From Ancylostoma caninum (taxonomy: Eukaryota; Nematoda; Chromadorea; Rhabditida; Ancylostomatidae), in the NCBI GenBank assembly GCA_037903475.1, contig JBAJFG010000300.1:186001-250000 (forward strand): 64,000 nt of DNA. Reading direction: 5' to 3'. Shown here piece after piece: positions 38,930 through 49,020 of the stretch. The translations under genes were made by a program, and so were the position numbers. Within the stretch, counting starts at the first letter, position 1. Each line of letters opens with the position of its first letter. The notes below the pieces were generated by a model that was given only the letters and a program-made list of their open reading frames with translations, made no database searches and was not told the DNA's origin.

Positions 38930-41900
38930 GGGGGGGGGACGTTTTCGATGTCCTCGCCATCGGACTGCTGGGAATCTTCAGTGGGCTGGGAATAAGCCCT
39001 TTTGCTTTGCGCTGAAAAGAAAGAGATTAAGGGTCTGGGAAGTGCTGAGGGACTGCGTTTGAACTATTGAACAAGCAGTACTAGAACCAGGGTCAAGCGT
39101 GATGATGGTAAAAAGTCGATCCCCATACGACCCCCCCCCCTTTGAGTCACCAAAAATACGGTCCCCCCCTTCGCGCACAAATTTCCTTCTGTGCTTGCAG
39201 AATTTAGATATTTTATCCCATTTCAGGTGTTCGTACTGCGAGAGGTGTTGTGGAGCCAGAGCATAGGAAGGAGAAAGAGGCTCTTTTGTATCTAACTAGT
39301 TGTTTGGAAGTTTTTTTGAAAACGTTGAAATGTACGCATTAACGTGCATTAATGCATTAATGCAATTTTGCCTACGTAACTAATGAGGCTCGAACACATC
39401 AAGAAAAAAACATCTATATACATCATCTACATGGTGAAGGGTTCGATCCCTACCGAGGCCAAAATTTTTGCTGAGGGTTAAAACGTGTGCGGTGAGCGAA
39501 TTTCAGTCTGAAAGCGTCCGTACAGAGTTTCTAAACGAAATACCTTCGTATTCGTCACGAAAAACAACCATACACATCAGCGACATGGTCAAGGGTTCGA
39601 TCCCCTCCAAGGCTAGAATTTTTGCATGGCGTAAAATGACAAGCGCTTGTAGTATATTCGAGGTGATCGACCGTAAAGCACGAAATAACTGTTTATAGGG
39701 GTGGAGGACTGGGTAGGACTTTCAGTACGGACGTGCGAAAATTTTAGCCTAAAGTTTAGACTCGTTCAGAGGCATGGTTGTAGTCGGACACGAATATCAG
39801 AAGATCTGGCCCATTGAGGTCCCAATTTTTTTCAGGTTCCTAATAGTCGAAGATTTGCGCTTTCAGGCTGTACAGCTCGTTTTTTCGCAGCTGCTTCCAC
39901 CGCGATTCAACTCCGTCGATAAAAACATGGAAAAAAGGCCATTTTTATCGACGAAACCTCATCTCCGTAATTCCCCTGCTGAATCTTTCCTCTTGAAGCT
40001 GGAGAACTGAAACTTAGGGATAAAGCATCATTGGGAAAGATCCATAAAATGACTTTTAATCGGCCTACAGGACTGAGTAGGACTTCCAGTACGGACGTGC
40101 GAAAATTTTGGCCTAAAATTTAGACTCATTCAGAGGCATGGTTGTAGTCGGACACGAATATCAGAAGATTTAGCCGGTTGAGGTCCCAATTTTTTTTCAG
40201 GTTCCTAATAGTCGAAGGTTTGCGCTTTCAGGCTGTACAGCTCGTTTTTCCGCAGCTGCTTCCACCGCGATTCAACTCCGTCGATAAAAACATGGAAAAA
40301 AGGCCATTTTTATCGACGAAAGCTCATCTCCGTAATTCCCGTGCTGAATCTTTCCTCTTGAAGCTGGAGACCTGAAACTTGGGGGTAAAGCACTATTGGG
40401 TAGGGTCCATGAAATGACTCTTTACTGGCCTGCAGGACAGGGTAGGACTTCCAGTACGGACGTGCGAAAATTTTAGCCTATAACCCCCCACTTTTCACTA
40501 TTCAACTCATACTGTTAAAGTCGTTTAATCACGTCAAAACAAATCCTGTGGATGGATAATTCAGTGTCTCACTTCTTCCGTTTTTTCTACTTTTTTCTAT
40601 CTCCTACTCCACACTAAGGCACCCCCCTCCCGACCACGACCCCCCCCCCCCCCCTTACGACCCCCCTTTGATAATTTATCGACACACGCTTGACCCTGAC
40701 TAGAACTACAACTTACATTGCTAGCGATGAATTTGTCTTCTGCGGCATCATAGGTGTAGGATCTGATGTCTCGCCTGTAAAAGTCCTGTTGGTAAATAGG
40801 CAATGGAAGAGCTATTTTATAGAAGTAGTCGAACTTACAATGCTGCTTGCAGTGCTCTGAACATGTCCGCACGGTAGCATTTGCGGTCCCTCTCTCTGTC
40901 TTCGCTGTTGCATTCCGATCCATATCCAATAGCATCCTCGACGAAGCCTGAAGCAGAAACTCCTATGACTTCCTAGACTTAGCAGCAAATTAAGTAAAAG
41001 CTAACCAATAAGCGTGTTTTCAATGACACGCGGCACTGTTTTGAGGTAAGCGTTGAGCCCCCCTCTGCCGTTTACGCGAATCGCGTATTCCTGGATTTTA
41101 TTGGGGGGATTAGTTATCTGAAAACAGAGTTCGAAGGGGAGCTATTTCTAGGGAGAGGGACTCTTCACGAAAACGTACCTTCTGAAGGATGAAACGATAT
41201 ATGGAGGCAAACAGTTGAAAAGGGTTATCCTCTGATCGGGGAATAAAGCCGATGACTAGCTCACAAAGGGGGGCCTTAATTGCAATCACCTTAAGTGGAT
41301 ATCTTTGTAATGGAAAAATTGCTCCTCATACCTTCACAAATGGCTCCGGTCCGTTTAAATCCCAGGTTTTCGTGCATTTTTTCACGGAGAATGTTATTTC
41401 CTTCCCATTTAGATCCCCGTGACTGCGTATTTCCATTAAGCGGCTCAAACGGTCTACTTTGGCTGATGTTACATCTCCCTGAAGGTAAACAGCTGCGGAT
41501 GGGAGAGGAATCCACGCTGGTACGGCTAACCTGCAGTTGCATTGCAATGAACCTCATTTCCAAGTCTTCTTCTATGTCGTCGTAGCAGAAGGAATGAATG
41601 CGCGATGCAGTTTCGGAATGAATGAATTCCTAAATGGGGCTCAAATATGGACCAGTGTTTGCATGGAAACCCTCTAGTAACAGGCAGAATGTAGTGACTA
41701 GCCCTCACGACAGAAAGTTGATCGGCTAATCCATTCCACCGATTGTTCTCTGTTTTGCTGAGGTAAGGTGAGAGCATATCTACTGAGGTTATCCAACGCA
41801 CCAAACTCGAACATTTCGAGGATTTAGCACGAAAGCATCAATTAGTTGATTCCCCACGCTTTTTGAAATGAAGTTAGAAGGCATGAAAAGGCCAGGGATA

Positions 41901-42969
41901 ACTGCGCACCAATTCGATATTTTGTTTCACACTACAAAGCACCTAGTGCTTGATTGCGTGTTCTGTGGAGTAAAGCACTACATATAAATTGTTTCTATCC
42001 ATGTAGTCATATTTGTAGTAAGAGCAAAACTTAAATACGAAGGACTCACATCGTAGACAGCCGGATTATAGCAGCGCCTCTGTTTCTGAGCAGAAATTAA
42101 TCCAGCAGCCAGACTCATGTCCAAACTTCCATTCGATATGCAGTCCTGAAGAGTTGAGATTCGTCGAGTTTGGGGTTCAACTGGTGGTGCCTCGAAGACG
42201 AATTCTGGTCCATAGTAGATGTTTCCCGAAATAGGGTTCAATGAGGGCTTAGCAGTTTCCAATGCGAATGCAGACCCCACGATGTGGAATTTCCTCCTGC
42301 TGCTGTATTGGTATGTCTTCTTAGTATGCAACATTTTCCTTGTGGACTGCCGTAGTTTCCCTGGAATAAAAGCTAATTTCGAGAGTACAGGAACATCAAA
42401 ATAATCAAAACACGAACTCATCGCGGGATGAGCGTGCATCTATCACGGAAGTGGACTGTTTCGAGCGCAAAGCTTGTCGGATTGGTCGCTGCTTCTGATA
42501 TACGCTGGATGACTGCGACTGCTGTTCCTCCATTGGTAGCTGTCCATAAACAAAACTATCCTTACGAATTGACGAATTGTCTCTGAAACGGAAGCTCCCC
42601 TTTTTGACTATGGCAACATTGAACTGAACATTGAACAAAATACCAACTCATTGCGTGATGAACGTGCATCTACCACAAAGGTCACTCGTTTTTGGGGCGG
42701 AGCTCGTTGAAGCGGTCGGTTCTGATACGGACTGGATGATTGCGATTCATGCTGCTCAACTAGTGCTTCTTCTTCATGCGTAAAACTCTCTACGCGTTGT
42801 CGAAGCGTCACTGAAAGGAAACCTGGACTTGAAGAATACAGAAAAATGCGCATACGATACAAATAACCGCAATTATTCGAAATACCCACGCATTGCGCAA
42901 CGAATGAGCATCCGTGTCAAACGGCAACAGCTTTGGGCGAGTCTGTCGGATAGAGCGGTTGAGAGACAT
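38930..42969 (-). CDS. Second multi-exon gene of the 10-kb element, function unknown
   Basis: I do not recognise the product. Its 3' exons are well supported. Exons ending at 41332, then 41179-41274, 41006-41117, 40839-40947 and 40717-40774 (or 40785) splice in frame through good GT/AG sites. They give GPEPFVKAPLCELVIGFIPR, then NPFQLFASIYRFILQKIT, GRGGLNAYLKTVPRVIENTL, GFVEDAIGYGSECN and RADMFRALQAAL. The GG...L...N...G pattern is loosely like DUF4806-type accessory proteins of other transposons, which is a weak inference. The last exon (up to 39011) reads acidic or basic depending on frame. Upstream, exon 42050-42360 encodes KLRQSTRKMLHTKKTYQYSS. A plausible start ATG is at 42969, but frames between the triplicated exons do not join cleanly, so the 5' half is uncertain or decayed. 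Confidence 0.45.
39088..40698. mobile_element. hAT-type non-autonomous element, 1,611 bp, in an intron
   Basis: The element starts CAGGGTCAAGCGTG at 39088 and ends with its reverse complement at 40698. It is flanked on both sides by ACTAGAAC (39080-39087 and 40699-40706), a perfect 8-bp target duplication typical of hAT transposons, whose ends commonly begin CAGGG. C- and G-runs lie just inside both ends. Inside are two full copies of a 365-bp tandem unit and two B-box-like GGTTCGATCCC words followed by AATTTTTGC. No transposase is visible. It sits inside the last intron (39012-40716) of the second gene. Without element and duplication the intron would be 86 bp, matching its neighbours. Confidence 0.88.
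39724..40480 (+). repeat. 365-bp tandem repeat inside the hAT-type element
   Basis: AGTACGGACGTGCGAAAATT begins copies at 39724, 40088 and 40453, spacings of 364 and 365 bp. The first two units are complete and highly similar; the third is truncated. Each full unit includes a hairpin in which GTCGATAAAAA pairs with TTTTTATCGAC across about 16 nt. Matching frames of 65-78 codons in the two units reflect the repeat and not a gene. Confidence 0.85.
42414..42969 (-). repeat. Triplicated exon-intron unit, period about 235 bp
   Basis: Three exon-like segments end in the same peptide motif and the same donor position. They are DTDAHSLRNAW (donor at 42885), VVDARSSRNEL (donor at 42643) and VIDARSSRDEF (donor at 42413). 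Upstream of the motif the second and third also share ESQSSSPYQNRPLQR versus QSQSSSVYQKQRPIRQ. Spacing between donors is 242 and 230 bp. A unit of exon plus intron has been duplicated in tandem, with the first copy shortest and most diverged. Confidence 0.75.
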
Positions 42970-43164
42970 ACCTAATCTGAATCTCATTGCATCTACGTAA
43001 GGAACGCATACACCATAACCACGGTACCGGACATGAGAAAGAAAAACAGGAAATGTGCTGGCAGCGGAACCATTTCTACAAGCACTATAATGCTATTGAA
43101 TACAATTTTATTCGAACATCACATCGCTGAGATTATAGCGGACTACGATGGTACAACAAGTCCA

Positions 43165-43579
43165 TTAAAGTCGGAAAGCGTACGATCTCTTGCCAACAAC
43201 GGCAACTGCCGATGGACCATTTATCAAGGAAATGGGCCGCACTCTAACAGTTTTGTGTGTCAATTCACGGAAAAAAGCATTCAACTCGGCCACAGATCTC
43301 ATCAGTTGTAAAGCTGTTCTCCGACAAGGGTGGAGAGTGTGGTTTACCAAGTTTTCGAGATTAGTGAAAGGGTTAGTACACCCAAACTCATCGACCAGAT
43401 TGGTAGCACGCACTGATTTGGTAGCACGGTTATATAGAAACAATAGGATCGAAGCAAAAGTGTCAACTTCTTCAGTTCTATCGAAACCACGCATGTAGAC
43501 TAAGTCCTGCCTACTGCTTTGTGTCCTGCTTCAGTAGATGCCAGATGAATATACCTTTCCGTTAACAACAAGCCTCGAA
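43165..43579 (-). pseudogene. Transposase C-terminal exon with in-frame TGA
   Basis: After an acceptor CCTTGCAG the frame reads SRLVVNGKVYSSGIY, a TGA (43531-43533), then SRTQSSRQDLVYMRGFDRTE and a further 100 codons to TAA at 43165. Apart from the TGA the frame stays open for 137 codons, so it was coding until recently. A plus-strand frame of about 100 codons overlaps it and is a shadow. Confidence 0.6.
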
Positions 43580-43984
43580 CTGCAAGGATCACCGTATTTT
43601 ACCAAAAACCAGAAGTAAATCATAAAAACCTACTAGGTTTCTTCATTAGAGCGTGAGATTCTCGTTCTGTGATCCTCCCAAAGTGCACCCGAGCCTATCC
43701 TACTGCCCTTTGGAATGTAGATGAAATCACTGATTGGTATTCCCACAGTAAACCTCAAAAATGAAATTGATTGAAGTCGAAGAACTCGTTCTAGGTATTT
43801 CATAAACAAAATCACCTCTTTCGGTGCCTGTTCTCAATTTGATCTCTGAACGAAACCATTAAGAGGTTTCTACTTTCGCATCGTTCGTTGAAAAGACTCC
43901 TCATTTTTTTCGAGAACAAGTACCTGAACAATTCGATTACGAATTCCTTAGAGAGTCGCGTCAACCTCGCACGTATGTAATAAC

Positions 43985-44162
43985 CTATCAATCATTTCCG
44001 CTGCGCTATTCGTAACCGACTGATTCATTCGAATTTGTAGGCGGCGGTGCAGGCTCTCGAACGGACTGGACGACCACTGATAAACGCTGCTGTAATGGAG
44101 TAGCTCTTCCATCATTCCATGGTCAAAGAACCACTTAACATCCGAATGCAAAGAATTCAATG
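43985..44162 (-). pseudogene. Transposase exon with FE motif
   Basis: Contains SLHSDVKWFFDHGMMEELLH then YSSVYQWSSSPFESLHRRLQ. The PFESLHRRLQ stretch matches the conserved FE-x-x-x-x-x-L(K/Q) signature that holds the last acidic catalytic residue in CMC transposases. Two acceptors are possible: after CTTCCATAG at the left edge, or after GATGTTAAG, which restores frame with the preceding exon ending FTMKCH. Confidence 0.65.
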
Positions 44163-44221
44163 CTATGGAAGCAGCGTGGCATACAGTAGCAACGTGAACA
44201 CTTCAGTATATTTGTACTCAC

Positions 44222-45834
44222 ATGACACTTCATGGTGAATACTTCTGGCGCTATGGCAGCCCAGATTTCCTTAGTTAATTTCGCCAGTGTCTGTGCCTGC
44301 TCTATTGTATTGGCAGTGAGTGCAGACGACCGCGCCATTATTCGTAAGCATATCCAATAGCCGAGAAGTGAAGAGGCTGCTACTGGAGAAGGGATCATTC
44401 CCTCAGCAGCTACTAATGGGAAAACCACGAAAGCCACCTAAATCTCATTCTAACAGAGCGAGAATACGACCCGACAGAATGGAATAAATACCTCATCTGC
44501 TTCGGACGCCTTACATGTCCGCAGGTCCTCTAATGACAAAATTAGGCTATTCGAGTAGGTATGCGAAGACATTTTCTTGAGAGAATCCTTCACCATATCA
44601 ACGTGCCGCTTATCCACACGCAAATCGGGGAATTTTGATTTCGAGCCGAAAAGGTCTGAAAATATAAGCGACTACCTCATCACAAAGAAATTGGAAATTA
44701 GAAATTGGGAAGCACTTGATTGCTCACACCTCGAATTCTATCTTTTGTGACTCCTTCGGAGCAAACATGCAGCGCATCGGAGGAAAAACTACATGGAAGC
44801 AATACTCTTATGAACGGAGTCTCTCCTCAAGATCAGAAGTTAATGAAGAGAAAGACATTATAGCCAACTAGTAAAAACGAACGCGGTATGCCATGAAGAC
44901 CCGATTGACCATCAGTCACATATGATTCAGGAGTTCTCAATGTGGTGTCAGCTATTGATGATATCCATAAACGTTGTCTTCCACGTATTCCTCCCGGTAT
45001 ATATCACTTAGAACATCCGAATTCTGAATTCCACCTTGGGATACCGAATAGCACCTGCTGCGCCTAGACACCAGCCTTACACCATTAAGATGAGTGAACT
45101 AGACTTTTTTTTCTGAAATTACTACCGCCATATCTGCGATTCCTCTGTAAGGACTGGTCTCAACAGTCCACATTACTCCATCAACTTCCAATTTGAAGGG
45201 CTTACTGCGTAAAAAACTCAGCTCAGATTCCAGCCTAAACGCTCTACGGACGCTGAATCGCGCTTCATGAGACGAGTAAATTTATATGAAACTTCATAGG
45301 ATAATAGAGCAGACCTGGAAAACAGCACTTCCATCATCTGCGGTGACGGTTTCGATGGGGAATAAATGGAGCCAGCAAGTATTGAATCGAAGTAGTTATC
45401 CGCATCCGACTTCTCTAGACTATCCATACGTAAGTGCAGTGGCCAAATTTCCCGCCTGCAAAAGCGTCTTAAGCAGGCCTCTAATAAATTGCTGCCCAAA
45501 AAATAATTTAGAACTCATTCAAACCTTAAGATACGCCTTGGTGTAAAGCCATCAACCGAAACTGATAATAGCACCCCCAGCCGGTTTTCATTAAAATCGT
45601 CCCGAGTTTCAATTGCTGCGCGATATCCATCAAAAGACCGCACATCACTTCGATGAGAACCGTATCCTTCCTAAGCAAAAAATTTGGAGTGCTGGAAACT
45701 AAGCAAATTCAATGCTTATAAATGATCTAATCTTACTCCTTGTTCATGGATGGAGCGATGAAAGGCTATTATGCCTCTGACATGATCAATCAGCACATCC
45801 GATAACTGTGGTATGATGTTGACGACATGGACTT
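44222..45834 (-). pseudogene. Transposase catalytic core block
   Basis: Eight exons joined in frame. In order: IIPQLSDVLIDHVRGIIAFH; RLGVLLSVSVDGFTPRRILS with the presumed first catalytic Asp in SVDG; REIWPLHLRMDSL and ILAGSIYSPSKPSPQMMEVL; KPFKLEVDGVMWTVETSPYR; DMAAQQVLFGIPRWNSEFGC then SK-TGA-YIPGG; ADTTLRTPESYVTDG and LHGIPRSFSSDALHVCSEGV with the presumed second catalytic Asp in DALH; KFPDLRVDKRHVDMVKDSLK; and FVVFPLVAAEGMIPSPVAAS. The TGA stands exactly where the family has the second Cys of a GCxxC pair. Assignment of catalytic residues is by family analogy. Confidence 0.78.
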
Positions 45835-45942
45835 CTATTCGTTGAGTCGACTTAGTTCGTTTAATACTCACACTAGACGAGAACTGATTGATAGATATGA
45901 AAACATTCTAGCAACCCATGGCAACTCACTGGTCAACTAACC

Positions 45943-46081
45943 GATAAAGAGAGCATTGCTCATTCTCGCAAAGATCCCGCCATTCTCTTAAATGAGCATT
46001 GCATGAACCACAGAAAAAGTATCGTTTGCGTTTGTAAACTTCCAAGAGGCTTTTCTTTAGGAGACGGATGTTGCCATCGTA
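45943..46081 (-). pseudogene. Transposase exon with C2-type zinc finger
   Basis: Reads YDGNIRLLKKSLLEVYKRKR then YFFCGSCNAHLREWRDLCEN and EQCSLYR, after an acceptor ATATTTAG. The arrangement Cx2C, then 12 residues, then Cx4C is the small metal-binding module that precedes the catalytic region in many CMC transposases. The join to the next exon needs a one-base shift or an alternative splice. Confidence 0.65.
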
Positions 46082-46599
46082 CTAAATATGTCCGCAGATG
46101 AGCTTTTGTTTTCACAACGTGAATCAGAAAATGATTCCATACTGTTATGGGGGGAGGTGTTCCATAGATGACGTGCATTAGTTGTTCTAACCGCTTCACC
46201 TCCTGGCTAGACAAACCAAAATGTTCTATATACATTGCATAGTATAATATTCTATCATCGAAGGCTAAATATGAATGTGTTTCTGCACGTAGAGATCTAA
46301 CTCCAAATGAAGAGGCAGCGATTTTTAAGCAATTTACTCACACATGTTAACATCATTTCCAGCTTGTGCCGTACGTAAGCCGGAAACGTAAACTTCAGGG
46401 TCCCAATATGCCTCCTTCCTTTCGAAATCGCCGTTGTCCGAGTAGTCTTCTGTGAATGTACAAGGAAATCCTGACTTTCCATTCCCTCATTTCCTTATAG
46501 CTCTACCCCAAATAGCAACCATACTTCGAAACTACTCAACTTTCACGGCCCCAAAATCTTCATTTTTGTACGGTTATGAGTGGTAAACGGTAGGATATT

Positions 46600-47060
46600 T
46601 AGAGTAAATACCAATTTCAGAGAGAAAGTGAAGGTTATATGCAAAATGATGTTGATAGCCGTGATCAGCACACCAAATAACCCCCGTAGACAAAACTTGA
46701 AAAGATTTTGTGAGGCACAACATCTACAGCATACTTATCGTAACCCTCAAAATGGGATCAGGTGCAAAATGGTTACGATATTCGTGTTCAGCACCTCAAA
46801 TAACCTCTTTAAGCACAGTTTCAGAAGATTTCGTGACATATAATATATACAGCAAAACCACCGTAACCCTACAAAGATAGGGTTACAGTACAAAATGAAT
46901 GGAACATTCGTGATCAGCAAACCAAATAATCCCCATAGACAAGATTTGAAACGATTCTGTGAGGTAAAGTATCTATAGTACACCTATCGCAATCCCACAA
47001 AAATTGAGTTACGATGCAAAATGGGGATGATATTTGGGGCCAGCACCTCAAATCACCCTC
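46600..47060. repeat. Tandem repeat, period about 126 bp, in an intron
   Basis: Units begin at 46641, 46764, 46890 and 47016 with (G/A)CAAAATG, about 18 nt, then (G/C)AGCA(C/A)(A/C)(C/T)CAAAT(A/C)A, followed by TTGAAAAGATT- or TTCAGAAGATT-type words and CCGTAACCC. Three full copies and part of a fourth are present, diverged by roughly a quarter. It lies in the transposase gene's intron between exons 47342-47473 and 46342-46449. A solo relative sits at 36649. Confidence 0.75.
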
Positions 47061-48159
47061 TCCCCACTCGCTCCTCTATTCCTTGCAACTTTTTTTGAAA
47101 ATTTTGGACACGTGAAATGAAATGAAATGACTAGCCTCATAATAATTCTGCTCAAAAATTGCCTGCGAGAATTATTCAACACTATTCCACTTCTTCTGCC
47201 ACAAAAACTCAAAATCAACCAGCTTGAGTGTGATTGAAAAATAATTTGGTATGTTGGAGGCAGAGTTAATCGAAAGGAAGTCGCCAGAAGAGAAGTCATC
47301 CGTAGCGAACTCAGGTAGGAAGTAACAAAAGGGGAACTAACCTTCTGGGCCAATGCTACCTTCGTCGGAGACTTCGATGACCTCATTGGCTTCGCTTCGC
47401 TGAGCGTTTTCACGCAAAGTCCTGATGTGCTCTGCTTCCAATCTCTGTTGTCGGATTCGCTCTTCACTAATTTCTGTAAATAATCTTACTTCAAAAATGC
47501 ATTAAGAACGAACACAAACAAGTGAGCACACCATTCTAAGATTAAAATGTGCCCCTTTCAAGCAGAAATTCAACTGCTACTTGTTACCCATCTACCAAAC
47601 AATAAGGTATTTCACTTATTTTTGCGATCTTTTAGAAACTGACACTTGCCTCCATAATGTCGAACTCCGATGCGATCGTAGGTTCCGTCCGATAGCGGCA
47701 TCAGAGCATAGAGCTGTCTGAAAGCAAAACAATTTCCTTTCAAGTCCATCAAAATTTCCGCAACAAACTGCAACGAAAGCATTCACCAACAAAAGAGGAT
47801 GTAAAATTGTTACGCGTAACAATTGAACATATGAAATGACTGCAACTGTAAGAGATGAAATGAAAAATACACCACAGTACAAAGAATAAGGAAAGAAGAA
47901 AGCACAAATTGAGCACACACGAAGAAGAATTTTGGAAACTAGAGGTTATAGCACTGTTATCACACGTGAAAAGCGAAAAGTAACCATGAATCACCTGAAG
48001 TCCCCTAAAAAACCCACTAGACTGAAGTTTGAAATGTAAAAACTTCGGCAAAATCTCCCGCTCCAGAAGAATCATCAGCTGAGAATCTCAATTATTTCGA
48101 AACTCGCGCGCCGGAAGTTCAGTGTAATAGCCCGTGAATCTCACGCACTCTTACACAAC

Positions 48160-48341
48160 ACTTATGGCGGGCCGCTCGGCCGGAGCGCTAGCATTGCGGG
48201 CCGCTCAGCCGGAACGCGCATGGCGTGCCTCGCTTGCACACCGCTCGGCCGGTGCTAGGCCACGCCCAAAAGATTTCGCGAGCCGCTCGGCCGGAAAGCG
48301 GAATTCGCTTGCCGCTCGGCCGGTCCGAGTGTCTGAGTAGG
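48160..48341. repeat. Right terminal and subterminal repeats of the 10-kb element
   Basis: CCGCTCGGCCGG-type motifs occur at about 48170, 48200 (as GCTCAGCCGG), 48242, 48284 and 48312, spaced about 28-42 bp. They end in the 28-bp terminal sequence, inverted relative to the left end. The block is much more GC-rich than its flanks. Confidence 0.75.
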
Positions 48342-48368
48342 GAGGTTCCTCCATTGGTGCCAATAATA

Positions 48369-48449
48369 GCGCATGTGCCGCCTTATTATTGGCACATGTG
48401 CCCGTTCAGGTCGGCAAAATGTGCCAACATTGGGGCGGCACATATGCGC
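48369..48449. repeat. Short inverted repeat next to the 10-kb element
   Basis: GCGCATGTGCCGCC (48369) is inverted at about 48434-48449 (GGCGGCACATATGCGC), with GGCACATGTGCC between. It could be a tiny MITE or an outer part of the neighbouring terminal structure. Confidence 0.5.
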
Positions 48450-48589
48450 GGAAGTTTTTGACTGTGAAAAATTCAATGTAACCAATGCAGTGAGAATATT
48501 CGTCTGAAATGGTTCAAGCTTCACGTTATTGAGATAGTCCAACTGATGAGCTTCTGTTTTCTTATACTGGGAGGAAGTAGAGGTGGTCG

Positions 48590-49020
48590 ACTGAGACAGA
48601 ACCCCTACTTTACCGGCATATGTGCATCCTGGCGTTTTCCCCACTACAGGGCCAAGTCGGAGCCGTTCTCCATCCGTGGATCCGTACCCTGGTGTTTTTC
48701 TCATTACCTAGCCAAGGCAGATCCATTTTCCATCAATGCACCAGTATCTTGGCGCTTTCCCCAGTATTAGGCAGACCCATTCCTTATTCATGCGCCTGTA
48801 TTCTGGGGTCCTTCTGCAACCGCGGACCCATTCTTTATCAGTATACTGGCGTATACTGGCGTTTTCCCCCACTACTGGACCAGGCGGAGCCTTTCTTCAT
48901 CCATGGATCCGTACCCTGGTGTTTTCCCCATTACTAGGCCAGGCAGACCTCTTCTCCATTCGTAGACCCAAATCGTGGCGTCTTCGCAACTACTGGGCCA
49001 CGTCGGACATCCGTGGACCC
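48590..49020 (+). repeat. 60-bp minisatellite, array A (forward)
   Basis: About seven units of the form GGATCCGTACCCTGGTGTTT, TCCCCATTACTAGGCCAGGC, AGACCTCTTCTCCATTCGTA. Units differ by substitutions and small indels. Because the period is a multiple of three, a frame stays open and gives a 20-residue periodic peptide (for example HYWAR...PFSI...PVSWRF). This is not evidence of a gene. Confidence 0.85.

Larger units (their letters stand above)
43165..47717 (-). pseudogene. CMC-type transposase gene, about 14 exons, with in-frame stops
   Basis: Exons read (minus, 5' to 3'): 47651-47717, 47342-47473 (RLEAEHIRTLRENAQRSE, coiled-coil-like), 46342-46449 (acidic, EDYSDNGDFERKEAYWDPEV), 45943-46081 (Cys finger), 45737-45834, 45525-45670, 45315-45491, 45126-45204, 44879-45063, 44730-44788, 44492-44655, 44222-44437, 43985-44162 and 43165-43579. 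Introns in the well-resolved part are about 30-150 bp with TTTTCAG-like acceptors. Seven junctions in a row, from 45737 to 44437, keep frame. CACTA/CMC transposases share this order: Cys finger, DG motif, DxxH motif, FE motif. In-frame TGA codons lie at 45004-45006 and 43531-43533, and two joins appear out of frame (around 45.84-45.94 and 44.16-44.22 kb). The first exon with the true start was not identified. Confidence 0.75.
38361..48341 (-). mobile_element. About 10-kb CMC-like (CACTA/Mirage/Chapaev) DNA transposon
   Basis: The two edges are a perfect 28-bp inverted repeat beginning CCTACTCAGACACTCGGACC (38361-38388 and, inverted, 48314-48341). Just inside each edge lie several GCTCGGCCGG motifs, the subterminal-repeat design known from CACTA elements. 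Between them a long minus-strand gene encodes a transposase with CMC signatures, followed by a second gene in the same orientation. The transposase contains at least two stop codons and the second gene is invaded by a hAT-type element, so this copy is probably dead. No matching 2-4-bp target duplication is visible outside the edges (TCA versus GAG), so the ends may have drifted or be two related repeats. Confidence 0.65.

Noticed and set aside
39774..40375. Two similar frames of 78 and 65 codons as paralogous genes
   Set aside because: They are the two copies of the 365-bp tandem unit inside a hAT-type element and have no protein family.
43190..43498. 102-codon plus frame
   Set aside because: Shadow of the transposase C-terminal exon on the minus strand.
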